This document shows, piece by piece, positions 6,980 to 14,382 of a stretch of 41,054 bases of DNA. Source of the stretch: Streptomyces sp. ADI95-17 (GTDB taxonomy: Bacteria; Actinomycetota; Actinomycetes; Streptomycetales; Streptomycetaceae). Numbering within the stretch: the stretch's first letter is position 1; every line of letters starts with the position of its first letter. The DNA lies in assembly GCF_003846175.1 (NCBI RefSeq), contig NZ_ML123050.1, positions 236,191 through 277,244 on the forward strand. The letters are read 5' to 3'. The notes under the pieces are model-generated. The model ran no database searches. It saw nothing but the letters and a program-made list of their open reading frames with translations, and was not told where the DNA came from. A program made the translations under genes and the position numbers.

Positions 6980-7430
6980 CGTTCATCTCACTGAATGGCA
7001 TCTTCGGTGCGGGCAAGACCACCACCGCAAAAGAGCTGATCCCGCGTATCCCGGATTCGAGGCTCTTCGATGCCGAGAAGTCGGGGAAATGCTCTGGCAT
7101 GTACCGGGAGTACCCGAAAGGGACTTTCGGGACTTTCCGCCATGGTGAGGGTTGGTGGAGACGGCGCGACAGGTACTCGACCACGTGGGCGGAACTCTGG
7201 TGGTCACGCAGACGATCCTGGTCGAGCAGTACTGGCGGGAAATCCATGACGGTCTGACGGCGGCTGGCATCCCCGTGCATCACTTCTTGCTGGACACCGG
7301 CCAGAAAACGCTGGCCGAGCGCATCGAAACTGACACCAAGCCAGAGGGCATTGACGCTCGTCAGTGCGTCTTGACCACTTGGCCGACCATGAGCGAGCCC
7401 TGTCCTGGCTCCGTCAGGAGGCCCAGGTGA
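6980..7430 (+). pseudogene. P-loop (AAA-type) kinase-like protein, frameshifted
   Basis: Three frames must be joined. The first gives ISLNGIFGAGKTTTAKELIP, a Walker A (GAGKTT), then RIPDSRLFDAEK. A second gives GEMLWHVPGVPERDF. A third gives VETARQVLDHVGGTLVVTQT, then EQYWREIHDGLTAAGIPVHHFLLD and RIETDTK. Together this is an ATP-binding protein of the small nucleoside/drug kinase type (about 180 residues when intact). The shifts fall near 7060 and 7145, and the C-terminus is lost after about 7370. Function is lost. Confidence 0.75.
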
Positions 7431-7990
7431 TGAACACCTCGATGATGGGCAGCGGCCCGTCGTGGTCGAGCCATGCAGCCCCGCGGGTCAGCCGTGAGTG
7501 CGGCCGGTCCCACGCCCGCGCGGTCGCCTTCCCATAGAGCCGGGTGTCCGTGGCCGTCACGGCCTGCTCGATGCCCCAGGTCGCCGGGTCGCCAGGTAGC
7601 CGGGTCGCCGGGTCGCCGGGTCGCCGAAGACGAACTCGCCGCCGTGCTTGGGCAGGCGGCCGCCCTTGGGGTTGGCCAGGCTGAACTCCTTGCGGGAGGG
7701 TGCCGGACGCCGCATCACCCGGTCTGAACGGAGCCGGCCGAGGATCTCCAGGGGCAGGTCATCCAGCAGGTGGGCGATGCGCGGGGTGTCGTATCCGGTG
7801 TCCAGCACGACCAGGACCTTCGGGTCACCCGGCCGCCACTGGTCGGCGGCGACGAGCCTCTCGACGACCTCGCGAATCTGCACCGTGGTCACCGCGGCGA
7901 CGTCGGCGCCGGGCTCCAGACGGACAGCGTCCCAGGACGCATTCGTCGGCGTGAAGCACAGGTCGACCTTGTTCTTCTCCGCCCAGCGGC
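7430..7990 (-). pseudogene. IS701/IS4-like transposase fragment with a repeat expansion
   Basis: Reading leftward from about 7990 the frame gives VTTVQIREVVERLVAADQW, WRPGDPKVLVVLDTGYDTPR and LEILGRLRSDRVMRRPAPSR, then GGEFVFGDPAT. These are the DDE-core blocks of a Streptomyces transposase group near IS701/IS4. The frame then breaks in the 8-bp repeat array at 7579-7626 and resumes in another frame as WGIEQAVTATDTRLYGKA and then AAWLDHDGPLPIIE. Both the N-terminus and the C-terminus are missing. Confidence 0.75.
7579..7626. repeat. Six-unit 8-bp tandem repeat (GGTCGCCG)
   Basis: Six consecutive 8-bp units: units 1, 4, 5 and 6 are GGTCGCCG, unit 2 is GGTCGCCA and unit 3 is GGTAGCCG. The array sits inside a transposase relic where the protein motif GDPATW needs only two units. 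Four extra units (32 bp) shift the frame, so replication slippage is the likely inactivating event or came after inactivation. Confidence 0.85.
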
Positions 7991-8024
7991 GGATGCGTCA
8001 GTTCTTGCCCCGTCTGCTGCGGGC

Positions 8025-8375
8025 CGGACCCGCAGGCCGGTGTTCATCACCTACCACCGCCCCGTCCCGAGGAAGGTCGCCGGCCCCCGCGACGTGTGCC
8101 CGGACACCGGCCTCGCCCGCCTCTCCTACGGCCGGGCCCGCGCCTTACTGGACGAGCACACCGCCGTGCGCGGCCGGACACCGGCTGGGACCTGCACGAG
8201 CACCGTCACCCGGCCCTGACCCACCTCGGAGAGCAGGGCACCTCCCTTCTGATACCGAAGGCCAAGTCCCCAACAAGAAGCCGAAGAACGTCCGCCGCTA
8301 CTTCAAGCCCTCACCCGAGGCGATCTCGAAACTGACCAGCCTGCTCGCCCCCCGGCAAAGCGCGGCGCTGAGTCA
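8025..8375 (+). pseudogene. Tyrosine recombinase (integrase) C-terminal fragment
   Basis: Three frames joined read RRPVFITYHRPVPRKVAGPR, RLSYGRARALLDEHT, then GWDLHEHRHPALTHLGEQGT and finally NVRRYFKPSPEAISKLTSLL. The H-x-x-R-like HEHRHPALTHLGEQG block and the following region fit the end of a phage/plasmid-type tyrosine integrase, where the nucleophilic Tyr would be in RRYF. Frameshifts are near 8175 and 8262. The catalytic N-terminal half is absent. Confidence 0.65.
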
Positions 8376-8512
8376 CCTGTTTGGGCCAAACGCGCGAACT
8401 GGGGCCCTTTCAAGTCAACTTGAAGCGGTCTGTTGTCGCCATTTCCCTTCGCAACTCAGACTGTCATCGGCCACTACTGGGGTGGCCCTGGTAAGCCGGA
8501 CGGAGCGGGTCA

Positions 8513-8833
8513 ATGGCGTTCTTGGACGTGTCGAAGATCGATCGTCGCGTGCGGAATGAGGTGAAACAGCGGGGCTTGTTCCTCGTCTCGCCCGACGAGG
8601 ACGAAGTGGATGTCTTCGTCTTCGTGTGTACCGACCCGAACCCGAAAGACTGCGGGTTCACCAGGGTGGGGCAGGTGGTCGGGACCGGGACGTCGGGCAA
8701 TTTCTGCCACCCCTACGTGATGGACGGTGTGGACACGGAGCCGGCGGTTTCGCTCACGATGCTCCGGGGGATCTTCGCGAGCTGGGAAGACGGGATCAAG
8801 GCTGTGCTCGTTGCGTACGACGAGTGGCACTGA
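8513..8833 (+). CDS. Hypothetical protein, 106 residues
   Basis: I do not recognise this protein. It is acidic, with an N-terminal helix (VSKIDRRVRNEVKQRGLF), alternating hydrophobic strands (VDVFVFVCTDP, AVLVAYDEW) and three Cys/His residues in the middle. It has no signal peptide or membrane segment. G+C at third positions is clearly lower than in neighbouring genes, suggesting recent arrival. The ATG at 8513 follows GGAGCGGGTCA, a fair ribosome-binding site. It sits between an integrase relic and Tn3/IS630 relics, so it may be cargo left behind by a mobile element. Confidence 0.6.
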   Translation: MAFLDVSKIDRRVRNEVKQRGLFLVSPDEDEVDVFVFVCTDPNPKDCGFTRVGQVVGTGTSGNFCHPYVMDGVDTEPAVSLTMLRGIFASWEDGIKAVLVAYDEWH

Positions 8834-9044
8834 CGTGAACCACGTGTAGGAAGTTGAGGCTTTGCGTTGGGGCGGGATCGTCCGGTGACGGGGGCTCAAC
8901 TCGGGGGCAATCAAGCGCCGCACCGGTCGGAATCGTCTGAGTCATCGGACTCCGCGTCGGTCCTGTTCACGGTGCCGTCCGTGCTGGTCAACGAGCCGGG
9001 ACCCGAAGAAGGCCCAGTGCGGCTTTCCCCGGCCGACCGCGCGG

Positions 9045-9465
9045 TCACCCGTCGTCGGTGGCGTGCCTGTCGCGCATGGGCCGCAGCCCGCCGGGCAGCT
9101 CGGGAAGCTGGAAGGAATACCGACCCAGCACGTTGTTGTGGTGGCGCACGAACGGGGACAGCCGGGCGACGTCCTCGTCACGGATCTCGAAGCCGTCCTC
9201 GCGGATCTGAGCGACGGCGGCGTCCGTGTACCGGGTGTTGAAGAGGACCAGGGCATCGAGGACGAGGCCGAGGGCACCGATCTGGTCCTCCATACCGTCC
9301 TGGCAGCGGTGGTAGAGCTGCCCCGCCCGGCCGTGGAAGACCTTCCGCGCGAGCGCGTTGCGGCCCTCCCGGAGCTTGGCCTGCACCTTGATCTGGCGGC
9401 GGTAGTCGGGCTCGTCGGCCAGGCGCAGGATGTGCAGCGTCTTCGCGGCCTGCCAATCGCGGCGG
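9045..9465 (-). pseudogene. Tn3-family transposase C-terminal fragment
   Basis: The minus strand reads AAKTLHILRLADEPDYRRQI, KVQAKLREGRNALARKVFHG, RAGQLYHRCQDGMEDQIGAL, LVLFNTRYTDAAV and SPFVRHHNNVLGRYSFQLPE, ending at a TGA at 9045-9047. The pattern of a basic EGR.ALAR.VFHG, then QLGALGL, then a NTRY helix and a final 'H.N.LGRY.F' is that of the last ~140 residues of Tn3-family transposases. The rest of the roughly 1000-residue protein is absent, cut at about 9465 where an IS630 relic begins. Confidence 0.8.
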
Positions 9466-9715
9466 GGCGGGTGGTGGCCGTCTGGAAGACGAAGTCCTCG
9501 TCGTCACGGTCGAGTGGTCGGGGACGGTCTCCCGCCCAGCGAGGATCCAGGCAGGCCAGCCCGGTCTTGTTGAACTTGTGGACCACGTCACGGACGGTGT
9601 CCTCGTAGGCCTGGACGAGCCGGGCGATGACGGGGACGGAGTTCCCGTCTGCCGAGGCCAGCAGCAGCATCACCCTGCAGAAGCGCACCCGTGCCGTCAC
9701 TACCCCGTCGCGACT
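9466..9715 (-). pseudogene. IS630-family transposase N-terminal fragment
   Basis: Reading leftward from about 9715: VTARVRFCRVMLLLASADGN, SVPVIARLVQAYEDTVRDVV and HKFNKTGLACLDPRWAGDRP, then DRDDEDFVFQTATTRPA. This is the helix-turn-helix part of IS630-type transposases, including the 'FN..GL..LDPRW.G.RP' hinge. The catalytic domain is missing; the sequence passes directly into the Tn3 relic. Confidence 0.75.
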
Positions 9716-9903
9716 CCTGCCCCTCCTGTTCGGCCAACGTGCGAACCCTGACCGGCTGTACCGTCCTGGGCGCCCTGTCCGAAGAAGGCGCTGCGGGTGC
9801 CCACCCCCTGCCAACCGAGGGCCGAGCCGACCGAGACAACCCGGCACGCCCCGCCATCGTCCCCGCCCCGGCGCCCATCGCCCCGGACCTGTCCAGAGCG
9901 GAC

Positions 9904-10360
9904 ATGCGCATGTCTTTGGCGAAGCTGGCCGAGTGTGAGTTCGAGGCGTCCGGAACGATGTGTCCGTGCATGCTGACGATCAGGTTGGCGAGGCCGCCTT
10001 CGCCGGCCATGTGCCAGGCCGGTGGGCGCATGCTCGACATCGAGAGCGAGGCCGACGAGGAACTGATGCGGTTCACCCGTCAGAAGGTGGCCGAGGCCAT
10101 GAAGTCGGGCATCGACGCACTCGGCAACCGGGCCGTGCCCGTCATCGACAACCTTGTGCACCGCTTCGCCGAGGTGTTCGAGCGCTCCCCTGACACGAAG
10201 TTCCGGGAATGGATGGCCAAGCAGTTCGAAGAAGCGCACGATCCCGGGGTGGATCGGTACCGGCGGCTGGTGTGGCTCGTCAACGGCCGGCAGGGGGTGC
10301 CGAAGCTGATCCCGGTCTGCCCTTGGTTCGTCCAGGCCCTGCGAAGCAACGGGGACGCGT
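9904..10360 (+). pseudogene. Possible C-terminal fragment of a transcriptional regulator, uncertain
   Basis: One plus-strand frame contains a believable helical domain: ADEELMRFTRQKVAEAMKSG, ALGNRAVPVIDNLVHRFAEV, ERSPDTKFREWMAKQFEEAH, DPGVDRYRRLVWLVNGRQGV and PWFVQALRSNGDAWP. The layout is reminiscent of the effector domain at the end of some MerR/TipA-type regulators, but no DNA-binding domain precedes it. Upstream residues (CEFEASGTMCPCM) look random, and the frame runs on into Arg/Pro-rich sequence. I treat it as a truncated gene with no clear start. The family call is low confidence. Confidence 0.35.
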
Positions 10361-10512
10361 GGCCATCGCGGTTGAGGCCGTCCCGTGACGCCCGGTCGGA
10401 CCTCCGGCCGAGCAGGACACTTCTTCCAGGGCCCTGCGGAGCGGGTCAACGCTGTCCGGACCGCGCGGAGCGGGGCGGGGCAATTCGCGTACTCGGCGTG
10501 CTATTTCTCGGC

Positions 10513-10545
10513 ACCCCTGCCGTCCGCGCACCCGCCGGCAGGGGT
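10513..10545 (-). terminator. Hairpin after the small secreted protein gene
   Basis: Perfect 10-bp stem, ACCCCTGCCG (10513-10522) pairing with CGGCAGGGGT (10536-10545), with a 13-nt loop. It lies 34 bp beyond the stop of the 10579-10998 gene, the expected place for its terminator. Confidence 0.75.
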
Positions 10546-10578
10546 CGACCCACGTGGTCGGCAGAGGCCGGTGATCGG

Positions 10579-10998
10579 TCACGGACGAAAGTAGACGCCG
10601 CAGGACGTCACCGGTTTGCCGTTCGCATCGTCGAGGCAGACCCCGACGTACGAGCCGCCGCCGACGACATCCGCGGGAAGTGTGGCGGGCACCGAAGTCA
10701 CCGTGTTGCAGTGCGTACTGCTGCTCCTGGCGCCGAGCGGGTTGGCATAGCCGTCGAACACGCTGTACCACGCTCTGCGGCAGCCGACCGACTTCAACGT
10801 CCCGGTGAAGTCCACCGACCGGTTGTACCAGGTCAGGGTGCCGGAGATATAACTTCCGGCGCCGTCGGAGACCTTGACCGAGGTGGTGGGGTAGGCCGCT
10901 GCCGTGGCCGGAGTCGATGCAACGGCCGGCACGGTCAGCGCCGTGGACATGACCAGGCCCGCTGCGGTGAAGAGTGTGAGAGCGGATCGACGCAACAC
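10579..10998 (-). CDS. Small secreted protein with four cysteines
   Basis: A 139-residue exported protein. The GTG at 10998 gives a signal peptide: basic LRRS, a hydrophobic core LTLFTAAGLVMSTALTVPAV, and an Ala-rich cleavage region near residue 35. The GTG is preceded by AAGGAG at 9-bp spacing, which decides the start. The mature part of about 105 residues is rich in Ser, Thr, Tyr and Val, suggesting an all-beta fold, and has four Cys (CRRAWY, HCNTV, VCLDD, SCGVYFRP) that could make two disulfides. No family is recognised. It stands alone with its own terminator. Confidence 0.8.
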   Translation of the reverse strand: MLRRSALTLFTAAGLVMSTALTVPAVASTPATAAAYPTTSVKVSDGAGSYISGTLTWYNRSVDFTGTLKSVGCRRAWYSVFDGYANPLGARSSSTHCNTVTSVPATLPADVVGGGSYVGVCLDDANGKPVTSCGVYFRP

Positions 10999-11110
10999 GA
11001 CGTATGTCTCCTTCGGCGCGAGTTGCGGGATGACGCCACAAGGCTGCCCGCAGCCCTCGCCCATCAACCCTGACGAAGGCCGGCATTCCGCCGCCGGAGG
11101 AGGTATCCCT

Positions 11111-11135
11111 GTGACCGGCTTCTACAGCCGGTCAC
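11111..11135 (-). terminator. Strong hairpin at the end of the P450 operon
   Basis: Perfect 10-bp stem, GTGACCGGCT / AGCCGGTCAC, with a 5-nt loop TCTAC. It is 26 bp past the P450 stop. No U-run, as usual in Streptomyces. Confidence 0.8.
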
Positions 11136-11160
11136 GCCCCGATCCATCGGACAGCCCTGA

Positions 11161-12438
11161 CTAGGACTGAGGTCCCAGGCGTACAGGGAGAGCTTTCAGG
11201 TGCCAGTTGACGGGGTTGGTGCCGCGTTGCAGGTGTTTCGGGTCGGTGGTGAGCTGCAGGTCGGGGAAACGGCTGAGCAGCGCGGTCAGAGCCACGGCGG
11301 TCTCTTCCTGGGCGAGGTGCGCACCCAGACAGCGGTGTGCGCCGTGTCCGAATCCGAGGTGGGACTCCCTGCCACTGCGGGTGCGGCCGAGGTCGAGGCG
11401 GTCAGGGTCTGCGAAGGCGGCCGGGTCGCGGTTGGCTGCGGAAACGATCGGGAGGACGGCTTCCCCGGCACGTACGGGGGTGTTGCCGACAGTGGTGTCG
11501 CAGGTGGCGTAGCGGGGCAGCGCGCGTACCACAGGGCCGCAGTAGCGCATGAGTTCGTTGACGGCGTGTGGCATGAGGGTGGTGTCTTCGCGCAGCAGGG
11601 CTAGCTGGTCGGGGTGAGTGAGGAGCGCTTCGGTGCTGTTGGCGATGAGGTTGACGGTGGTGATGTGTCCGGCGACGACGAGGTTGGTGATGAGGGCGAC
11701 CAACTCGTCGGTGCTCAGCCGGTCATGGTGATGGGGCGCGACCAATTCGGAGATGAGGTCGTTGCCGGGGTGGTCGGCATGGTGGTCGACGAGGGCGTGG
11801 GCGTCCTCGACCATGCCGGCGAGCGCGGCGCCCAGTTCGTCACCGCAGATACCGGCGGTCAGTGTGGCGCTCCGTTCCCGCCAGCGGTCGCGGTCGGTTT
11901 CGGGGACGGCGATGAGTTCACAGATGACAGTGATGGGCAACGGACGGGCGAAGTGCTCGACGAGGTCGACGACTCCGTTCTCCGCGTGGCCCGGCAGGCG
12001 GTCGAGCAGTTGGCCAGCAATTGCCTCGATCCTGGGGTGCAGTGCGGCCACACGGCCTGGGGAGAACGCGGCGGTCACCAGGCCGCGGATACGTCGGTGA
12101 TCGGTGCCGTCCGCGTCGAAGATTCCGGCGCGCAGATACTTCTCGTGCCCCGAGTACATACCGCGGGCCTGCCAGGTCTGTTCGGTGCGGTGAGCCACCG
12201 GTGCGCCGGGGACGGTCGCGGCGTCAATGGTGAAGCGGGAGTCGCTCATGACCGTACGGATGTCCTCGTGGCGGGTGGCCACCCACATCAAATCGACACC
12301 TTGCACACGCCCCCGCACCATCCGCTCCCCTTCACGGACGGGCGCGTAGGCGGCGAACGGATCACGAACCAGCTCTTCATCGGCCAGGTCCAGTGGTTCT
12401 CCGTCGGTCTCGGTGGTGCCATGGTTCTCAGCAGTCAC
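11161..12438 (-). CDS. Cytochrome P450 with a non-standard I-helix
   Basis: A 425-residue soluble bacterial P450, a haem enzyme that typically inserts oxygen into small molecules. The haem loop FGHGAHRCLGAHLA has its axial Cys at residue 370. The K-helix E-x-x-R is in VNELMRY. The I-helix reads VVAGHITTVN, where most relatives have AGHETT: the acid before the conserved Thr is Ile (residue 259), so proton delivery must differ. The GTG at 12438 is preceded by GGAGG at 7 bp. It is the last gene of a likely operon behind the reductase-like and DUF6817 genes (186-bp gap) and ends in a strong hairpin. No ferredoxin gene is adjacent. The product is unknown; tailoring of a natural product or catabolism are both possible. 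Confidence 0.93.
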   Translation of the reverse strand: MTAENHGTTETDGEPLDLADEELVRDPFAAYAPVREGERMVRGRVQGVDLMWVATRHEDIRTVMSDSRFTIDAATVPGAPVAHRTEQTWQARGMYSGHEKYLRAGIFDADGTDHRRIRGLVTAAFSPGRVAALHPRIEAIAGQLLDRLPGHAENGVVDLVEHFARPLPITVICELIAVPETDRDRWRERSATLTAGICGDELGAALAGMVEDAHALVDHHADHPGNDLISELVAPHHHDRLSTDELVALITNLVVAGHITTVNLIANSTEALLTHPDQLALLREDTTLMPHAVNELMRYCGPVVRALPRYATCDTTVGNTPVRAGEAVLPIVSAANRDPAAFADPDRLDLGRTRSGRESHLGFGHGAHRCLGAHLAQEETAVALTALLSRFPDLQLTTDPKHLQRGTNPVNWHLKALPVRLGPQS

Positions 12439-12623
12439 GTCGAAGCCTCCATAGCAGGTGATCGTTCAGTGACGGCATCATGTGCAAGGACCGCCCTCCG
12501 TATCCCTCCAAGGGCACCAATCCCTCGAACGAATGCTTGCGATGGTGCGGGGATCGACGGCTTCGCCGGGGGCGCCTTCTCGCCGCAGTGCTGTGCTGTG
12601 CTTCTACGAGCGACTTCTCCGGC

Positions 12624-13265
12624 TCACCATGTCGGGCGGCGGGGTCCGGATCCCGGCCCCGCGTCGGGGGCGTGCCGGCCGAGCTGTTGCACACAGGCAT
12701 CCCGCGCCGCAGCGGAGAGCAGGTCGCGCGAGCGGGTGAAAAGCCGGTGCAGGGCGGCACCGTGGCGGTCGGCGAGGCCGGCGTTGTGCGCCAGCACGTC
12801 GAGTTCGTTGGCGGCAGTGATCTCCAGGAAGGCGCGCACGTCCGGTTCGGGTGGGGTGTACTCACGGCCGGTGAAGCGGTCACGGAAGACCACCGGTCGC
12901 CCGTTCGCCAATCGCGGATACACGACGCTGCGGTCACAGCTCGCGTAGAGGTGAACCAGCGCCTCGGCCCGTTCGCCGATCAGGTCGGCGAGGAGTGCGC
13001 GCTCGGTGGTGTCCACCAGGGCTTGGTCGAACCCGTCGGTTCCGTATGCCCCGTGGCACAGTCCTGCGGCCTGCAGGTCCGGATCGGCGCCCCACGCGCC
13101 CAGCAGGCGTGCGACGCGGATCAGGTGGTCCAGGAGAGTTCCGCCGGGGTGGGGCGTCTCGCCGGCACCCCGGGCACGCAGGAACTTCTCGGCTGCGGGC
13201 CACACCGCCGCAGGGCCGCAAACGCTTTTCGGGTCGCCGCCGTCGGACGGGCCGGTCGGCCGCAT
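12624..13265 (-). CDS. DUF6817-type protein
   Basis: A 213-residue cytoplasmic protein. Family-like blocks are HPGGTLLDHLIRVARLLGAW near residues 39-58, AAGLCHGAYGTDGF (an HD-like conserved His) and LIGERAEALVHLYASCDR. Together with H-x-x-x-x-x-LL and a downstream Asp-rich stretch these recall small HD-domain hydrolases, but a metal site cannot be proved by eye. The ATG overlaps the stop of the upstream reductase-like gene by one base (TGATG at 13267-13263), so the two are translationally coupled. A stand-alone function is not known to me. Context links it to the P450. Confidence 0.75.
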   Translation of the reverse strand: MRPTGPSDGGDPKSVCGPAAVWPAAEKFLRARGAGETPHPGGTLLDHLIRVARLLGAWGADPDLQAAGLCHGAYGTDGFDQALVDTTERALLADLIGERAEALVHLYASCDRSVVYPRLANGRPVVFRDRFTGREYTPPEPDVRAFLEITAANELDVLAHNAGLADRHGAALHRLFTRSRDLLSAAARDACVQQLGRHAPDAGPGSGPRRPTW

Positions 13266-14158
13266 CAGGCCACCTGGTTCGCCTGATGAGCCACTTCGGC
13301 AACCAGCCGGGCCGTGGCCGGGGTCTCGATCCCGTGGGCGGCTCCGGCGCGGAGGACTGCCCCGCCGATGGCATCGAGTTCGAACGGGCGTCCAGCCTCG
13401 ACGTCGCGCTGCATCGAGGACTTCATCGTGTGCGGGGCACGGTCGAAGAACGAGAGCACGGTGTCGGTCGTCACTGGTGCCCCGGCGGCCTGTGCCACCG
13501 AGGTGATTTCGTCGAGCACGGCGAGCAGTTCCGGGCGCCGATCGCTGCGGACGGTTCCGACGTCGCTCCGGTGCCGGGTGGTCAGCAGGGCGAACGGGGC
13601 AAGGAAGGCGAGCTTGTCCCAGAGCATCGCGGTCTCGTCGGTGCGCAGGGTCACGCCGAGGCCTGCGTGCCGCAAATGGTCCGCGAAGTCGTCGAACGGC
13701 GCTGCCAGTTCGAGGTTGGCGAAAGGGCTGGAGTGGATGACGCACCCCGGTGAGGTGCGGGTGGCCTCGACCCTGATCGTGCCCGCGACGACCCTGGCCG
13801 AGGGGTAGCGCCTGCGCAGCAGGGCGATGTGGTCGAGGCCGTTGAGCAGCGGGATCACGATCGCGTCGCCGAGGACAGAGGACGGGACGCGGTCGAGCGC
13901 TTGGTGCAGTGCGGTCTGCTTGACCGTCACGAAGACGGCGTCCACCGGCTCTCGCAACTGAGTGTCGGCCTCCACCGCTGCGGTGAAGTCCCCGTACTGG
14001 GCACTTTCGATGCGCAGGCCGTCCTGGCTCAGTACCGCGGCGGTGTCCTGGCCGGCCAGGCAGACGACGCGGTGACCGTCACGGGCGAGCAGCGCGCCGA
14101 TCAGGCCCCCGACCCCGCCGGGTCCAAGGATGGCCACCGTCGATTTGCTTGTAGTCAC
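13265..14158 (-). CDS. Ketopantoate reductase-like oxidoreductase (PanE/ApbA family)
   Basis: A 297-residue NAD(P)H-dependent 2-hydroxyacid-type reductase. The N-terminal Rossmann motif is GPGGVGG (in VAILGPGGVGGLIGALLA), with FVTVKQTAL after it. The C-terminal helical domain has the conserved LWDKLAFLAPFALLTT and QRDVEAGRPFELDAIGG segments that carry the family's catalytic Lys and Glu region. The GTG at 14158 was chosen because the Rossmann fold begins right after it and AGGAGC lies upstream. The gene is first in the operon with DUF6817 and P450 and is read divergently from a LysR regulator. That context suggests a keto-acid or ketone substrate in a dedicated pathway, not vitamin B5 synthesis. 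Confidence 0.9.
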   Translation of the reverse strand: MTTSKSTVAILGPGGVGGLIGALLARDGHRVVCLAGQDTAAVLSQDGLRIESAQYGDFTAAVEADTQLREPVDAVFVTVKQTALHQALDRVPSSVLGDAIVIPLLNGLDHIALLRRRYPSARVVAGTIRVEATRTSPGCVIHSSPFANLELAAPFDDFADHLRHAGLGVTLRTDETAMLWDKLAFLAPFALLTTRHRSDVGTVRSDRRPELLAVLDEITSVAQAAGAPVTTDTVLSFFDRAPHTMKSSMQRDVEAGRPFELDAIGGAVLRAGAAHGIETPATARLVAEVAHQANQVA

Positions 14159-14328
14159 GTGCGCTCCTGTCGTTCCTGGGTGAGTGCGGCGGGGCGGAGG
14201 GCCGCCGGTCGGCACTACTGGTGGACCACGGGTCGGCACCCGCCGTGCGTTCACCGCCTCCGGATCGGGTGAAAGCAGCGGGCGGGTTGCCGCCCTGGGC
14301 CCTGCAACGATGATCAAGCATCTCGGAA

Positions 14329-14379
14329 ACCCAAGTCAATCCAGGCGTTTGCTGGAAAGACCCAAGCGATACCTTGGGT
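14329..14379. promoter_or_regulatory. Probable LysR binding region between divergent genes
   Basis: ACCCAAG occurs at 14329-14335 and 14360-14366, and its inverted partner CTTGGGT at 14373-14379. The last two form a perfect 7-bp palindrome with 6-bp spacing; the first is 31 bp upstream, about three helix turns. The palindrome ends 3 bp before the LysR ATG, so binding would also repress the LysR gene. Dyad plus distal half-site is the classic layout for LysR-type control of a divergent operon. Confidence 0.6.
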
Positions 14380-14382
14380 CGC

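Noticed and set aside
7579..7626. CRISPR-like array
   Set aside because: Units are 8 bp, directly adjacent and without spacers, inside a transposase relic. It is a simple tandem repeat.
9691..11073. 460-residue open frame on the plus strand
   Set aside because: Only the middle (about 9904-10360) looks like protein. The end runs antisense through the secreted protein gene, which has its own signal peptide and ribosome-binding site.
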